A stretch of DNA of 33,908 nt from Clostridiales bacterium UBA1775. Lineage in GTDB: Bacteria; Bacillota; Clostridia; Monoglobales; Firm-18. Where the stretch lies: assembly GCA_002314595.1 (NCBI GenBank), contig DCGP01000020.1:169-34076 (forward strand), in the 5' to 3' direction. The notes beneath the pieces are model-generated. The model did no database searches, was not told the origin of the DNA, and worked only from the letters and a program-made list of their open reading frames with translations. Positions 1-7,789 of this stretch are shown one piece after another. Made by a program: the position numbers and the translations under genes. The first letter of the stretch is position 1; the number at the start of each line of letters is the position of its first letter.

Positions 1-91
1 TACAAACTGAGCAGGCGATGACCTTATTCATAAGGCCATGGGGCTGGGCCATATCGGCAGCAGAAAAGTTGTTTTCTGTGGGACAGTAGTA
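1..91 (+). ncRNA. NiCo riboswitch (czcD motif) aptamer
   Basis: The conserved NiCo core is readable in order: ACUGAGCAGGC at 6-16, a P2 hairpin (18-25 with 32-39, one mismatch), GGCUGGGCC at 42-50, CGGCAGCAG at 55-63, a P4 hairpin (CAGAAAA 61-67 with UUUUCUG 72-78) and UGUGGGACAGU at 77-87. P1 pairs ACUG 6-9 with CAGU 84-87. This matches my memory of the structurally characterised NiCo RNA from an Erysipelotrichaceae bacterium, including the fixed purine-rich junction segments. The family senses Co2+ or Ni2+ and switches on efflux genes. The gene directly downstream is a cation diffusion facilitator, which agrees. The transcript start and promoter lie left of the window. Confidence 0.88.
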
Positions 92-113
92 TGTTTCGGG
101 GGTTCCCCTACTG
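84..113 (+). promoter_or_regulatory. Alternative hairpin (expression platform candidate) of the NiCo leader
   Basis: CAGUAG at 84-89, which includes the 3' strand of aptamer P1, is complementary to CUACUG at 108-113, and a G-rich run (98-102) faces CCC (105-107) inside. This hairpin and P1 cannot form together, so it is a plausible ligand-controlled switch. No uridine run follows; the sequence continues through AUAGCG to the Shine-Dalgarno GGAGG at 131-135. It is therefore not a textbook terminator. It could be an imperfect terminator, or it could act on translation. The mechanism is an inference. Confidence 0.5.
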
Positions 114-142
114 ATAGCGTAAAGCTTTATGGAGGTATTTTT

Positions 143-1015
143 ATGGATAATAATAAGGTTATTAAAAAATTATCATTTATAGGGATTTTTGGCAATATTG
201 CCTTGTCAGCTTTTAAATTATTTGCCGGTATTATCGGAAACTCCGGTGCAATGATTTCCGACGCAGTACACTCTCTTTCTGATGTATTTGCTACATTTAT
301 TGCATTTTTAGGGGTTAAATTATCCGGAAAGGAAGCAGATGACCAACACCCTTACGGTCATGACAGGTACGAATGTATTGCCGCTATTTTTTTGGGCTTA
401 ATACTTGCAGGAACAGGCATAGGAGTAGGTTATGCAGGGCTTCAAAAAATCCTTTCAGGCAATGTGGATAAAATCCAAGTTCCAACCTTGCTTCCGTTAA
501 TTGCAGCTGTGGTTTCCATTGTGGTAAAGGAGTCCATGTACCATTACACAATGCACTATGCAAGGAAGTTAGAGTCTGCTGCATTTGAGGCAGATGCGTG
601 GCATCACAGGTCGGACGCATTATCATCTATTGGCTCATTTGCAGGTATTTTGGCTGCAAAGCTTGGCCTACCTATTATGGACCCAATTGCAAGTATTGTA
701 ATTTGTCTGTTTATTTTAAAAGTTGCCTTTGATATTTTAAAGGACGGCTTTATGAGAATGATGGACACTTCCTGTGGAATTGAATACGAAAGAGAATTAA
801 AGACTTTTATAGAAGGTCAAGATGGTGTTGTAAGTGTAGATTTACTGCAAACAAGGCTGTTTGGCAACAAAATTTATGTGGATATGGAAATAAGCGTTGA
901 CAAAAACCTTAGCCTTATAGAAGCGCACGATATTTCCGAAGAGCTACACGAAAAGGTCGAGGTTAGCTATCCTAATATTAAACACATAATGATTCACGTT
1001 AATCCGTCTAAATAA
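143..1015 (+). CDS. Cation diffusion facilitator (CDF) family metal efflux transporter
   Basis: 290 aa, an integral membrane protein that exchanges divalent metal ions for protons. The start is the ATG at 143, seven bases after GGAGG (131-135); an in-frame upstream ATG at 38 lies inside the riboswitch and is rejected. The first membrane region holds the metal-site motif D40-x2-H43-x3-D47 (DAVHSLSD) and a later helix the matching HHRSD motif, the usual zinc/cobalt transport tetrad. The C-terminal third is the cytoplasmic dimerisation domain ending near a HIMIHV strand. The NiCo riboswitch upstream suggests cobalt or nickel efflux. A glycosidase gene starts 26 bases downstream and may share the transcript. 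Family assignment is firm; metal specificity is inferred from the riboswitch. Confidence 0.93.
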   Translation: MDNNKVIKKLSFIGIFGNIALSAFKLFAGIIGNSGAMISDAVHSLSDVFATFIAFLGVKLSGKEADDQHPYGHDRYECIAAIFLGLILAGTGIGVGYAGLQKILSGNVDKIQVPTLLPLIAAVVSIVVKESMYHYTMHYARKLESAAFEADAWHHRSDALSSIGSFAGILAAKLGLPIMDPIASIVICLFILKVAFDILKDGFMRMMDTSCGIEYERELKTFIEGQDGVVSVDLLQTRLFGNKIYVDMEISVDKNLSLIEAHDISEELHEKVEVSYPNIKHIMIHVNPSK

Positions 1016-1041
1016 CAATATTGTCAAAAGAGGAATAAAAT

Positions 1042-2670
1042 ATGAAGTTTGATGTGTATTTGCCTGAAACATACGGTGTTTTAGACACAGACGTTAGCTT
1101 TAAAACTAAAAATAAGGACTTAAAATGGATATTTGACAGAGCCGAGGAAATTTGCAACGGCAACATACGAAAATTTTCCGACTACAAGGTGCTTATAGAA
1201 GGTGCAAAATACAACGGAGTATGGCTTGAAACTCAACCAATGGGTGGGGAAATGTATGCTAAAAGAGATTTAGAAGTGGCACTTTCAAATATTTTAATTT
1301 TCCTACGCTATCAAAGAATGGACGGCAGAATGGCAGGAATGATTACAGATGATGGAGATTATGCCGGAATATCTGCACACTACGATTGGTTGCAAGGTGT
1401 GTTTTTACCACATTCTGCGTTAAAATTATACTATTTAATTAACAAAAACGAAGAATATTTAAAGCTTCTTTATACTTCCTTAGAAAAATTTGATGAATAT
1501 TTGTGGAAATATAGGGATAGCGATAATGACGGTTGCCTTGAAGCTTGGTCAATATGGGACACGGGGGACGACAACTGCACAATACATATGTTAGATGGCT
1601 TGAAAATGCCTGACCATGGTGGTTACGGAAAATCCACACCACCACAAAATTACGGTAGTATGCCCTATGAATCCCCTCAAATGATGGGGTATTCCTATGC
1701 TATGAGAGACGTCTTGGCAAAGATTTCTAAAATACTTAACAATGGTAAAGAGGAATATTGGCTAAAAAAGGCTGAGTCCGTGCAGCAAAAGGTACAAAGC
1801 TACCTATGGGACGACGAAAAAAAGGCTTGTTTTATGCGAAATAACAGGGACGAATTTATCTATGCCCTAACACAAGAAAATATTAAATGTATGTATAGTG
1901 GAATATTTACTCAGCAAATGGCAGATGACTTTATAAGCCAACATCTTATGAACGAAAATGAATTTTGGACACCTTATCCCTTGCCGTCTATTGCAGTAAA
2001 TGACCCATATTTTCACGTTAATCAAGAATATTCTAACTGCAAGGAAAAATTATCAAAATTAAACTACACTCCTCACGATATTGACGACAACAGCTGGTCG
2101 GGGCCAATACACGGACTAACCTACCAAAGAAGTATTGACGCCCTTATAAACTACGGCCACCATACAGAAAATGTAATGATAGGCAAAAGGCTTTTGGAGT
2201 TAATTTCAAAAACCAAGGTGTTTAAGCAACAGTATAACCCATATACCGGTGAATATTGCAAGGAGGCAGATGACGGATTTGGTCCAACTACACTTGCAGC
2301 CTTGGAATTTATAAGCCTTATGTATGGTGTAAATATATCCTACGATACTGTTTTTTGGACTAATATAGACAACACAGAATTTGAATACGTCCAAAAATTA
2401 AACAACAAAAGCTACAAATTATCCTCAAAGGGTCAAAAGGTATGTGGATACATTGATGACAGGTTAATCTTTACTGCTATGGGAAAAATACGTATAAAAA
2501 CAGATTTAGAGGGGAAAATATTATCCCTTTTCGGAATTTGTGAAAATGCAGAGCATATTACATTGCAATATGGCGATTGTACCTATGAATCAGACATAAA
2601 GCCAAACGAAGAGTATGCAATGGAAAACAAGAAATTTAGGCTTATAAAAGCAATATCATTTGGAAAATAA
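1042..2670 (+). CDS. Six-hairpin (alpha/alpha)6-barrel glycoside hydrolase, MGH1-like
   Basis: 542 aa, no signal peptide, so probably cytoplasmic. The sequence has the rhythm of an (alpha/alpha)6 barrel glycosidase: an early GGEMYAKRDLE segment, YDWLQGVF, DNDGCLEAWSIWDTGDDN, a YESPQMMGYSYAMRD helix, and late DDNSWSGPIHGLTYQ and YNPYTGE blocks. These resemble the mannosylglycerate hydrolase MGH1-like/GH63-like clan, where two acidic residues act in inverting hydrolysis. About 100 residues at the C-terminus look like a beta domain. The substrate cannot be read from the sequence. RBS AGAGGA lies 26 bases after the transporter gene; there is no promoter in between, so co-transcription with the NiCo-controlled transporter is likely. 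A strong terminator follows directly. Confidence 0.75.
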   Translation: MKFDVYLPETYGVLDTDVSFKTKNKDLKWIFDRAEEICNGNIRKFSDYKVLIEGAKYNGVWLETQPMGGEMYAKRDLEVALSNILIFLRYQRMDGRMAGMITDDGDYAGISAHYDWLQGVFLPHSALKLYYLINKNEEYLKLLYTSLEKFDEYLWKYRDSDNDGCLEAWSIWDTGDDNCTIHMLDGLKMPDHGGYGKSTPPQNYGSMPYESPQMMGYSYAMRDVLAKISKILNNGKEEYWLKKAESVQQKVQSYLWDDEKKACFMRNNRDEFIYALTQENIKCMYSGIFTQQMADDFISQHLMNENEFWTPYPLPSIAVNDPYFHVNQEYSNCKEKLSKLNYTPHDIDDNSWSGPIHGLTYQRSIDALINYGHHTENVMIGKRLLELISKTKVFKQQYNPYTGEYCKEADDGFGPTTLAALEFISLMYGVNISYDTVFWTNIDNTEFEYVQKLNNKSYKLSSKGQKVCGYIDDRLIFTAMGKIRIKTDLEGKILSLFGICENAEHITLQYGDCTYESDIKPNEEYAMENKKFRLIKAISFGK

Positions 2671-2676
2671 AATTAA

Positions 2677-2707
2677 GGTGTAAACTTTTAAGTTTACACC
2701 TTTTTTT
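2677..2707 (+). terminator. Rho-independent terminator after the glycosidase gene
   Basis: GGTGTAAACTT (2677-2687) pairs perfectly with AAGTTTACACC (2690-2700), followed by seven T. It closes the riboswitch-transporter-glycosidase unit. On the minus strand the T-tract is poorer, so it may only weakly serve the convergent VOC gene. Confidence 0.92.
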
Positions 2708-2725
2708 AAGGAAATAGTCAGTTGC

Positions 2726-2744
2726 GTGGTCTGTGCATTTTCTA
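2726..2744. repeat. Short copy of a motif shared with the 31.4-kb repeat cluster
   Basis: GTGGTCTGTGCA at 2726-2737, followed by a T-run and CTA, matches GTGGTCTGTGCA at 31463-31474, followed by a T-run and CTAG. On the minus strand both copies lie just beyond a gene's stop codon (VOC here, walJ there). Twelve exact bases plus a similar tail is suggestive of a dispersed element, not proof. Confidence 0.4.
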
Positions 2745-2752
2745 CAACCCTA

Positions 2753-3124
2753 TTACTTTTTTATATGCTGTATCAATGTGATGTTAATTCCATTATTGTC
2801 CTTTATCAACATATTCTTACCTACGCTTGTTTCAAAAGGTGGCGCAACAATTGTACAACCCTTTTCTTGAAGTTCCTTAAAAGCCTCATCAATATCGCTA
2901 ACATTCATTCGCATACCATACATACCAACAGGCATATCTGCCGGGCCACCTTTAACCTGTTCGACTACTTCAAGCTCCATATCTCCGTTATTTAAAACGT
3001 ACACATGGCTACCCTTTAAGGTAACTGCATCGTGCTTTTGCTCAAAGCCCAAGGTCTTGTAAAATTCTATGGTTTTTTCAGGATTATCTGACACGATAAT
3101 CGGATAAAGTGAATTTGTTTTCAT
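2753..3124 (-). CDS. VOC (glyoxalase/bleomycin-resistance) superfamily protein
   Basis: 123 aa, one pair of beta-alpha-beta-beta-beta modules: an N-terminal YPIIVSDNPEKTIEFYKTLGF module, and a C-terminal GMRMNVSDIDEAFKELQEKG module ending in DNNGINITLIQH. This is the vicinal-oxygen-chelate fold, whose members bind a divalent metal or act as antibiotic-binding or dioxygenase proteins; nothing here fixes the substrate. The start is supported by GGAGGG five bases upstream of the ATG. It has its own promoter, divergent from the pyr promoter, and appears monocistronic. Confidence 0.85.
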   Translation of the reverse strand: MKTNSLYPIIVSDNPEKTIEFYKTLGFEQKHDAVTLKGSHVYVLNNGDMELEVVEQVKGGPADMPVGMYGMRMNVSDIDEAFKELQEKGCTIVAPPFETSVGKNMLIKDNNGINITLIQHIKK

Positions 3125-3159
3125 ACTTGTTCCCTCCGTTTATTTTTGATTATAAACGA

Positions 3160-3188
3160 AGTATAGCACAGTTAAACTTGTTCGTCAA
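3160..3188 (-). promoter_or_regulatory. Sigma-A promoter of the VOC gene
   Basis: On the minus strand TTGACG (3188-3183) is separated by 17 bases from TATACT (3165-3160), and TGC directly before the -10 makes an extended -10. Downstream, around the expected transcript start, an inverted repeat CGTTTAT (3137-3143) / ATAAACG (3152-3158) could be a repressor operator. Confidence 0.75.
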
Positions 3189-3215
3189 TATCCTTTAAAA
3201 TAAATAACAAAATTA

Positions 3216-3244
3216 TTGACAAAGGCTTTAAAAAATGTTATAAT
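3216..3244 (+). promoter_or_regulatory. Consensus sigma-A promoter of the pyr operon
   Basis: TTGACA at 3216-3221, a 17-base spacer, and TATAAT at 3239-3244 with TG at 3236-3237 (extended -10). It is a perfect match to consensus. The transcript should start near 3251, giving a leader of about 130 nt before pyrC. Confidence 0.9.
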
Positions 3245-3264
3245 AATAAAAATCTTTAAATTGA

Positions 3265-3383
3265 TACGAGATATCAGTAAGACAATACAGTTCATTATAC
3301 AATGCTTTGGCATTGTTATATCTTGCTATATTTAACCTTGCTGATTTTCGCAAGGTTTTATTTTTAAAAAGGGGTGTAGCAAG
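3265..3383 (+). promoter_or_regulatory. Attenuator leader of the pyr operon
   Basis: A terminator-like hairpin, AACCTTGC (3334-3341) with GCAAGGTT (3350-3357), is followed by a T-rich run (3356-3365) just before the pyrC RBS. ATCAGTAAG at 3273-3281 can pair with CTTGCTGAT at 3337-3345 (one G-U), destroying the hairpin, so it is a candidate antiterminator strand. A separate hairpin ACAATGC (3299-3305) / GCATTGT (3310-3316) lies between them. CTTGCTA (3322-3328) is also complementary to TAGCAAG (3377-3383), which lies directly before the start codon, so translation could be controlled too. I do not see the conserved PyrR-binding loop. The regulator is unknown. Confidence 0.65.
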
Positions 3384-4592
3384 ATGCAAGGATACAAATT
3401 AACTTCAAAAATAGTCAACAATCTTCCTTCCGAAGATTCTATTAAGGCATCTCTATTTTTAAATGAACAATCTACATATTATATTTTGCCCGGTTTTTGC
3501 GATGTGCATGTGCATTTTCGTGAGCCGGGTTTTTCATATAAAGAAACAATCCGTACAGGCTCTTATGCCTCTGCACGAGGTGGGTACACTGCTGTTTGCA
3601 CAATGCCAAACCTAAACCCTGTGCCTGACACAGTGGAGCATTTAAACAAACAGCTTGAACTTATAAATGCAGAAAGCTTGATAAATGTATACCCTTACGG
3701 AGCAATTACCATAGGACAAAGGGGCGAAGAGCTTGCACATTTAGAGGAAATGTCAAGTGATGTAATTGCATTTTCCGACGACGGTAGAGGAGTACAAAGC
3801 TCCAAAATGATGGAAGATGCAATGTTAAAAGCCAAGGAGCTTGGCAAAATAATTGTTGCACATTGTGAGGACAACAGCCTGCTAAATGGTGGATACATTC
3901 ACAAAGGAGAATACGCCAAGGCACATAATCACCTTGGAATATGCAGTGAAAGTGAATGGAAGCCAATTAAAAGAGATATAGAGCTTGCAGGGAAAACAGG
4001 TTGCAAGTACCACGTATGCCACATATCCTGTAAGGAAAGCGTAGATTTAATCAGAAAAGCAAAGGCAGAGGGTGTAGACATTACCTGTGAAACTGCCCCA
4101 CATTACCTGATACTTGATGAAAATGACTTGCAAGAGGACGGTAGGTTTAAAATGAACCCACCCCTTAGAAGCAAAGAGGACAGGCTTGCGCTGATTGAGG
4201 GCATAAAGGACGGCACAATTGATATGATTGCCACAGACCACGCCCCACACAGTATGGAAGAAAAAAGCAAGGGCTTAAAAGGTAGTGCCTTTGGAATAGT
4301 AGGTATAGAAACTGCCTTTCCACTGCTTTATACATACTTGGTTAAGCCTAATATAATAACCATTGAAAAGCTAATAGATTTACTGTGCATTAACCCTCGA
4401 AAGAGGTTTAACATACCACTTAAAACAGATTATTCTGTGTGGGATATGTCGGCAGAATATGAAATAGACCCAAAGGACTTTCTGTCAAAGGGAAAGTCAA
4501 CACCCTTTGCCCATACCAAGGTACAGGGCCGTTGCATAGCAACATTTGTAAATGGTAACAAAGTTTATAATAACACGGAGGCAAAAAAATGA
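3384..4592 (+). CDS. pyrC: Dihydroorotase
   Basis: 402 aa. Cyclises carbamoyl-aspartate to dihydroorotate, the third step of pyrimidine synthesis, in the cytoplasm. Zinc ligands and signatures are present: DVHVHFREPG near residue 40, AHCED mid-protein, a KYHVCHIS histidine strand, and ATDHAPHS with the catalytic aspartate. RBS GGGG at 3371-3374 precedes the ATG. Only about 40 residues precede the HxH motif, somewhat fewer than in typical class I enzymes (about 55), so the N-terminal half of the small beta domain is compact. It is the first gene of the operon and its stop overlaps the carB start (ATGA). Confidence 0.95.
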   Translation: MQGYKLTSKIVNNLPSEDSIKASLFLNEQSTYYILPGFCDVHVHFREPGFSYKETIRTGSYASARGGYTAVCTMPNLNPVPDTVEHLNKQLELINAESLINVYPYGAITIGQRGEELAHLEEMSSDVIAFSDDGRGVQSSKMMEDAMLKAKELGKIIVAHCEDNSLLNGGYIHKGEYAKAHNHLGICSESEWKPIKRDIELAGKTGCKYHVCHISCKESVDLIRKAKAEGVDITCETAPHYLILDENDLQEDGRFKMNPPLRSKEDRLALIEGIKDGTIDMIATDHAPHSMEEKSKGLKGSAFGIVGIETAFPLLYTYLVKPNIITIEKLIDLLCINPRKRFNIPLKTDYSVWDMSAEYEIDPKDFLSKGKSTPFAHTKVQGRCIATFVNGNKVYNNTEAKK

Positions 4593-7500
4593 GTAAAAGA
4601 ACAGACATCAAAAAGGTACTAATTATAGGTTCAGGCCCTATCGTAATAGGTCAGGCTGCAGAATTTGACTATGCCGGCACACAGGCTTGCTTGGCATTAA
4701 AGGAAGAGGGATACCAAGTTATTTTGTGTAACTCTAACCCTGCTACAATTATGACAGACACATCTATTGCAGACAAGGTATATATGGAGCCACTAACATT
4801 AGAATATGTTGCAAAAATACTTCGTTACGAAAGACCCGACGCAATCGTTCCGGGCATTGGTGGTCAAACAGGACTAAACCTTGCAATGCAACTTGAAAAG
4901 AAGGGCATTTTAAAGGAATGTGGAGTTGAGCTTTTAGGTACATCAGGTGAAAGCATAGAGCGTGCAGAGGATAGGGAACTGTTTAAAGAAATGTGCGAAT
5001 CTATCGGAGAGCCTGTTATTCCGTCAGAAATCACATATAATTTAGACGAAGCAAAGGAAGCTGCAAAAAAAATCGGCTACCCGGTAGTTTTACGTCCTGC
5101 CTTTACATTAGGTGGTACAGGTGGGGGATTTGCCGAAAACGAAAAAGAGCTTGAAGAAATCGGCATAAATGCCTTTAAGCTTTCGCCTGTTCATCAGGTG
5201 TTGATTGAAAAGAGTGTTAAAGGCTATAAGGAAATTGAATTTGAAGTAATGAGAGATTCTAACGACACAGCCATTACAATTTGTGGTATGGAAAACATCG
5301 ACCCTGTTGGTGTTCATACCGGGGACTCTGCTGTTGTTGCACCAATATTATCCCTTAGCAAAGCAGACGAAAAGATGCTTAATGACAGTGCAATTAAGAT
5401 TATTCGTGAGCTTAAAATATCAGGTGGTTGCAACGTACAGTTTGCACTTAACCCAAATTCAAGTGAATATTACTTAATTGAGGTTAACCCTCGTGTATCT
5501 CGTTCATCTGCATTAGCATCAAAGGCAAGTGGTTACCCTATTGCAAGAGTAACTGCTAAAATTGCCCTTGGTATGTCATTGGACGAAATCTCAGTTGCAG
5601 GTGGCAAGGCTTCAACAGAGCCAAAGCTTGACTATATTGTTGCCAAATTCCCACGCTTCCCATTTGACAAATTTACAGACGCTCCAAACGATTTAGGTAC
5701 TCAAATGAAGGCAACAGGGGAAGTAATGGGTATAGGCTCTACATTAGAAGAATGTATTTTAAAATCTGTTCGCTCATTGGAAACAGGAGTTTGCCATTTG
5801 CACCTTGCACAATTTAACGATATGAAAACAGATGAAATTTACAGCTATTTAAAATCCTTTAAGTCCGACAATCTATATGCAGTTGCAGAGCTTTTAAGAC
5901 GAAATGAGGAAATTTCAAAAATCCACGATGTTACTATGATTACAGAGCTATTTTTAGACTCAATTAAAAAGATTGTGGATATGGAAAAGAATGTTAAAGA
6001 AAACATAGGAGATGCAGAAACTTTAAAATCTGCTAAGGTTTTAGGCTTTGCAGACAAGTACATTTCATCAATTTGGAATATGCCTGAAACAGAAATTGTT
6101 AAAATCCGTAAGGCTAACAGCATTACACCGATTTTCCGTATGGTTGACACATTACACACAGGAAAGTATATTGCTTACCTGTATTCAACATATCAAAACC
6201 TTGTTGACGGTAATATGAAAAATGAGTCAAGGCTTACTGACAAAAAGAAGATTATAACATTAGGTGCAGGGCCTATCAGAATTGGTCAAGGTGTTGAGTT
6301 TGACTATTCCACAGTACACGCAGTGCAAACAATCAAGCGTGAGGGGTACGAGGCAATTATCATTAACAACAACCCTGAAACTGTTTCAACAGACTACACT
6401 ACTGCCGACAAGCTATACTTTGAACCACTAACACCTGAGGATGTTATGGCAATTATTGATTACGAAAGCCCTGAGGGAGTAATTGCTTCACTTGGTGGAC
6501 AAACTGCCATCAACTTGGCACAGCCTCTTATGGACAGAGGTGTTAAAATAATCGGTACAGACTGTGCAGCCATTGAACGTGCCGAAAACAGAGACAGCTT
6601 TGAAAAGATACTGATTGACCTTGAAATCCCTCAACCAAAGGGTAAAGCAGTTACAAAAATCGAGGACGGTGTTAAGGCTGCAAACGACATTGGCTATCCT
6701 GTTTTAGTTCGTCCCTCATTTGTATTAGGTGGCAGAGCAATGCAAATTGTTGGTAACGAAAAGCAGCTACGCCACTATTTAAAAACTGCAGTTGAAATTG
6801 ATGCAGACAAGCCTGTATTGGTTGATAAATATATTCAAGGTAAAGAGGTTGAGGTTGACGCAATCTGCGACGGAAGAAACGTATTTGTACCGGGCATTAT
6901 GGAGCTTGTTGAAAGAACCGGTATCCACTCGGGAGACTCAATTAGCGTGTACCCGTCATTTAGTATATCCAACAAGGTTAAAGGAACAATTTTGCAATAT
7001 GCTAAAAAATTAGGATTAGGCATTGGCATTATCGGGCTTTATAACATTCAATTTATTGTTGATGAAGAGGACAACGTTTATATTATTGAGGTTAACCCTC
7101 GTTCATCTCGTACTGTTCCATTCCTTTCTAAATCAACAGGATACAGCCTTGCAGACATTGCAACAGAGGTTATACTTGGCAAATCCTTAAAAGAGCTTGG
7201 AATTTTTGACATCTATCCTGATGAAAAGAAGAGATTTTACGTTAAAGTGCCTGTATTCTCATTTAACAAAATAAAAGGTCTTGACGCTTACCTTTCACCT
7301 GAAATGAAATCCACAGGTGAGGCAATCGGTTATGACAACAAGCTAAACCGTGCATTATACAAGGCATTGCAAGCATCAGGAACACGTTTACAAAACTATG
7401 GTACTGTACTTGCTACAATCGCCAACAAGGACAAGGAAGAGGCATTGCCTTTAATAAGACGTTTTTACAACCTTGGTTTTAGTATTCAAGCAACCCACGG

Positions 7501-7780
7501 CACTGCTACATTCTTAAAGGAAAACGGAATAAGAACACACATTTTAGAAAAGATTAGCGAAAATTCAGAGGAAATACCTAATGCAATCCGTCAAGGACAC
7601 ATTGCATATCTGTTAAATACAAGGGATATAGGCTCAACCACGCAGGAAACTGACGGTGTTCAAATACGTCGTTTGGCAACGGAAAACAACGTTACAATGT
7701 TTACCTCCCTTGATACTGTAAAGGTGCTTTTGGACGTTTTGGAGGAAAATACTCAAACAATTTCTACTATTGACGCATAG
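4589..7780 (+). CDS. carB: Carbamoyl-phosphate synthase large subunit
   Basis: 1063 aa, the normal length. Makes carbamoyl phosphate from bicarbonate, two ATP and ammonia delivered by the small subunit. Two homologous halves are visible: GSGPIVIGQAAEFDYAG near residue 14 begins the first, GAGPIRIGQGVEFDYS near residue 556 begins the second. Each has an ATP-grasp domain with EVNPR (...EVNPRVSRSSA and ...EVNPRSSRTVP). The last 130 or so residues form the MGS-like allosteric domain. RBS GGAGG precedes the ATG, which overlaps the pyrC stop. The small subunit carA is not in this window, which is unusual beside a complete carB in a pyr operon. Confidence 0.97.
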   Translation: MSKRTDIKKVLIIGSGPIVIGQAAEFDYAGTQACLALKEEGYQVILCNSNPATIMTDTSIADKVYMEPLTLEYVAKILRYERPDAIVPGIGGQTGLNLAMQLEKKGILKECGVELLGTSGESIERAEDRELFKEMCESIGEPVIPSEITYNLDEAKEAAKKIGYPVVLRPAFTLGGTGGGFAENEKELEEIGINAFKLSPVHQVLIEKSVKGYKEIEFEVMRDSNDTAITICGMENIDPVGVHTGDSAVVAPILSLSKADEKMLNDSAIKIIRELKISGGCNVQFALNPNSSEYYLIEVNPRVSRSSALASKASGYPIARVTAKIALGMSLDEISVAGGKASTEPKLDYIVAKFPRFPFDKFTDAPNDLGTQMKATGEVMGIGSTLEECILKSVRSLETGVCHLHLAQFNDMKTDEIYSYLKSFKSDNLYAVAELLRRNEEISKIHDVTMITELFLDSIKKIVDMEKNVKENIGDAETLKSAKVLGFADKYISSIWNMPETEIVKIRKANSITPIFRMVDTLHTGKYIAYLYSTYQNLVDGNMKNESRLTDKKKIITLGAGPIRIGQGVEFDYSTVHAVQTIKREGYEAIIINNNPETVSTDYTTADKLYFEPLTPEDVMAIIDYESPEGVIASLGGQTAINLAQPLMDRGVKIIGTDCAAIERAENRDSFEKILIDLEIPQPKGKAVTKIEDGVKAANDIGYPVLVRPSFVLGGRAMQIVGNEKQLRHYLKTAVEIDADKPVLVDKYIQGKEVEVDAICDGRNVFVPGIMELVERTGIHSGDSISVYPSFSISNKVKGTILQYAKKLGLGIGIIGLYNIQFIVDEEDNVYIIEVNPRSSRTVPFLSKSTGYSLADIATEVILGKSLKELGIFDIYPDEKKRFYVKVPVFSFNKIKGLDAYLSPEMKSTGEAIGYDNKLNRALYKALQASGTRLQNYGTVLATIANKDKEEALPLIRRFYNLGFSIQATHGTATFLKENGIRTHILEKISENSEEIPNAIRQGHIAYLLNTRDIGSTTQETDGVQIRRLATENNVTMFTSLDTVKVLLDVLEENTQTISTIDA

Positions 7781-7789
7781 GAGAACACT

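Noticed and set aside
38..142. Upstream in-frame extension of the CDF transporter from the ATG at 38
   Set aside because: The extension translates the riboswitch itself, has no RBS, and gives a non-membrane leader unlike the family; GGAGG marks the start at 143.
2726..2995. 89-codon plus-strand frame opposite the VOC gene
   Set aside because: The VOC frame has a promoter, RBS and family motifs; this frame has none.
3265..3330. PyrR-binding loop in the pyr leader
   Set aside because: The expected conserved hairpin loop sequence was searched for by eye and not found, so the leader is listed only as an attenuator.
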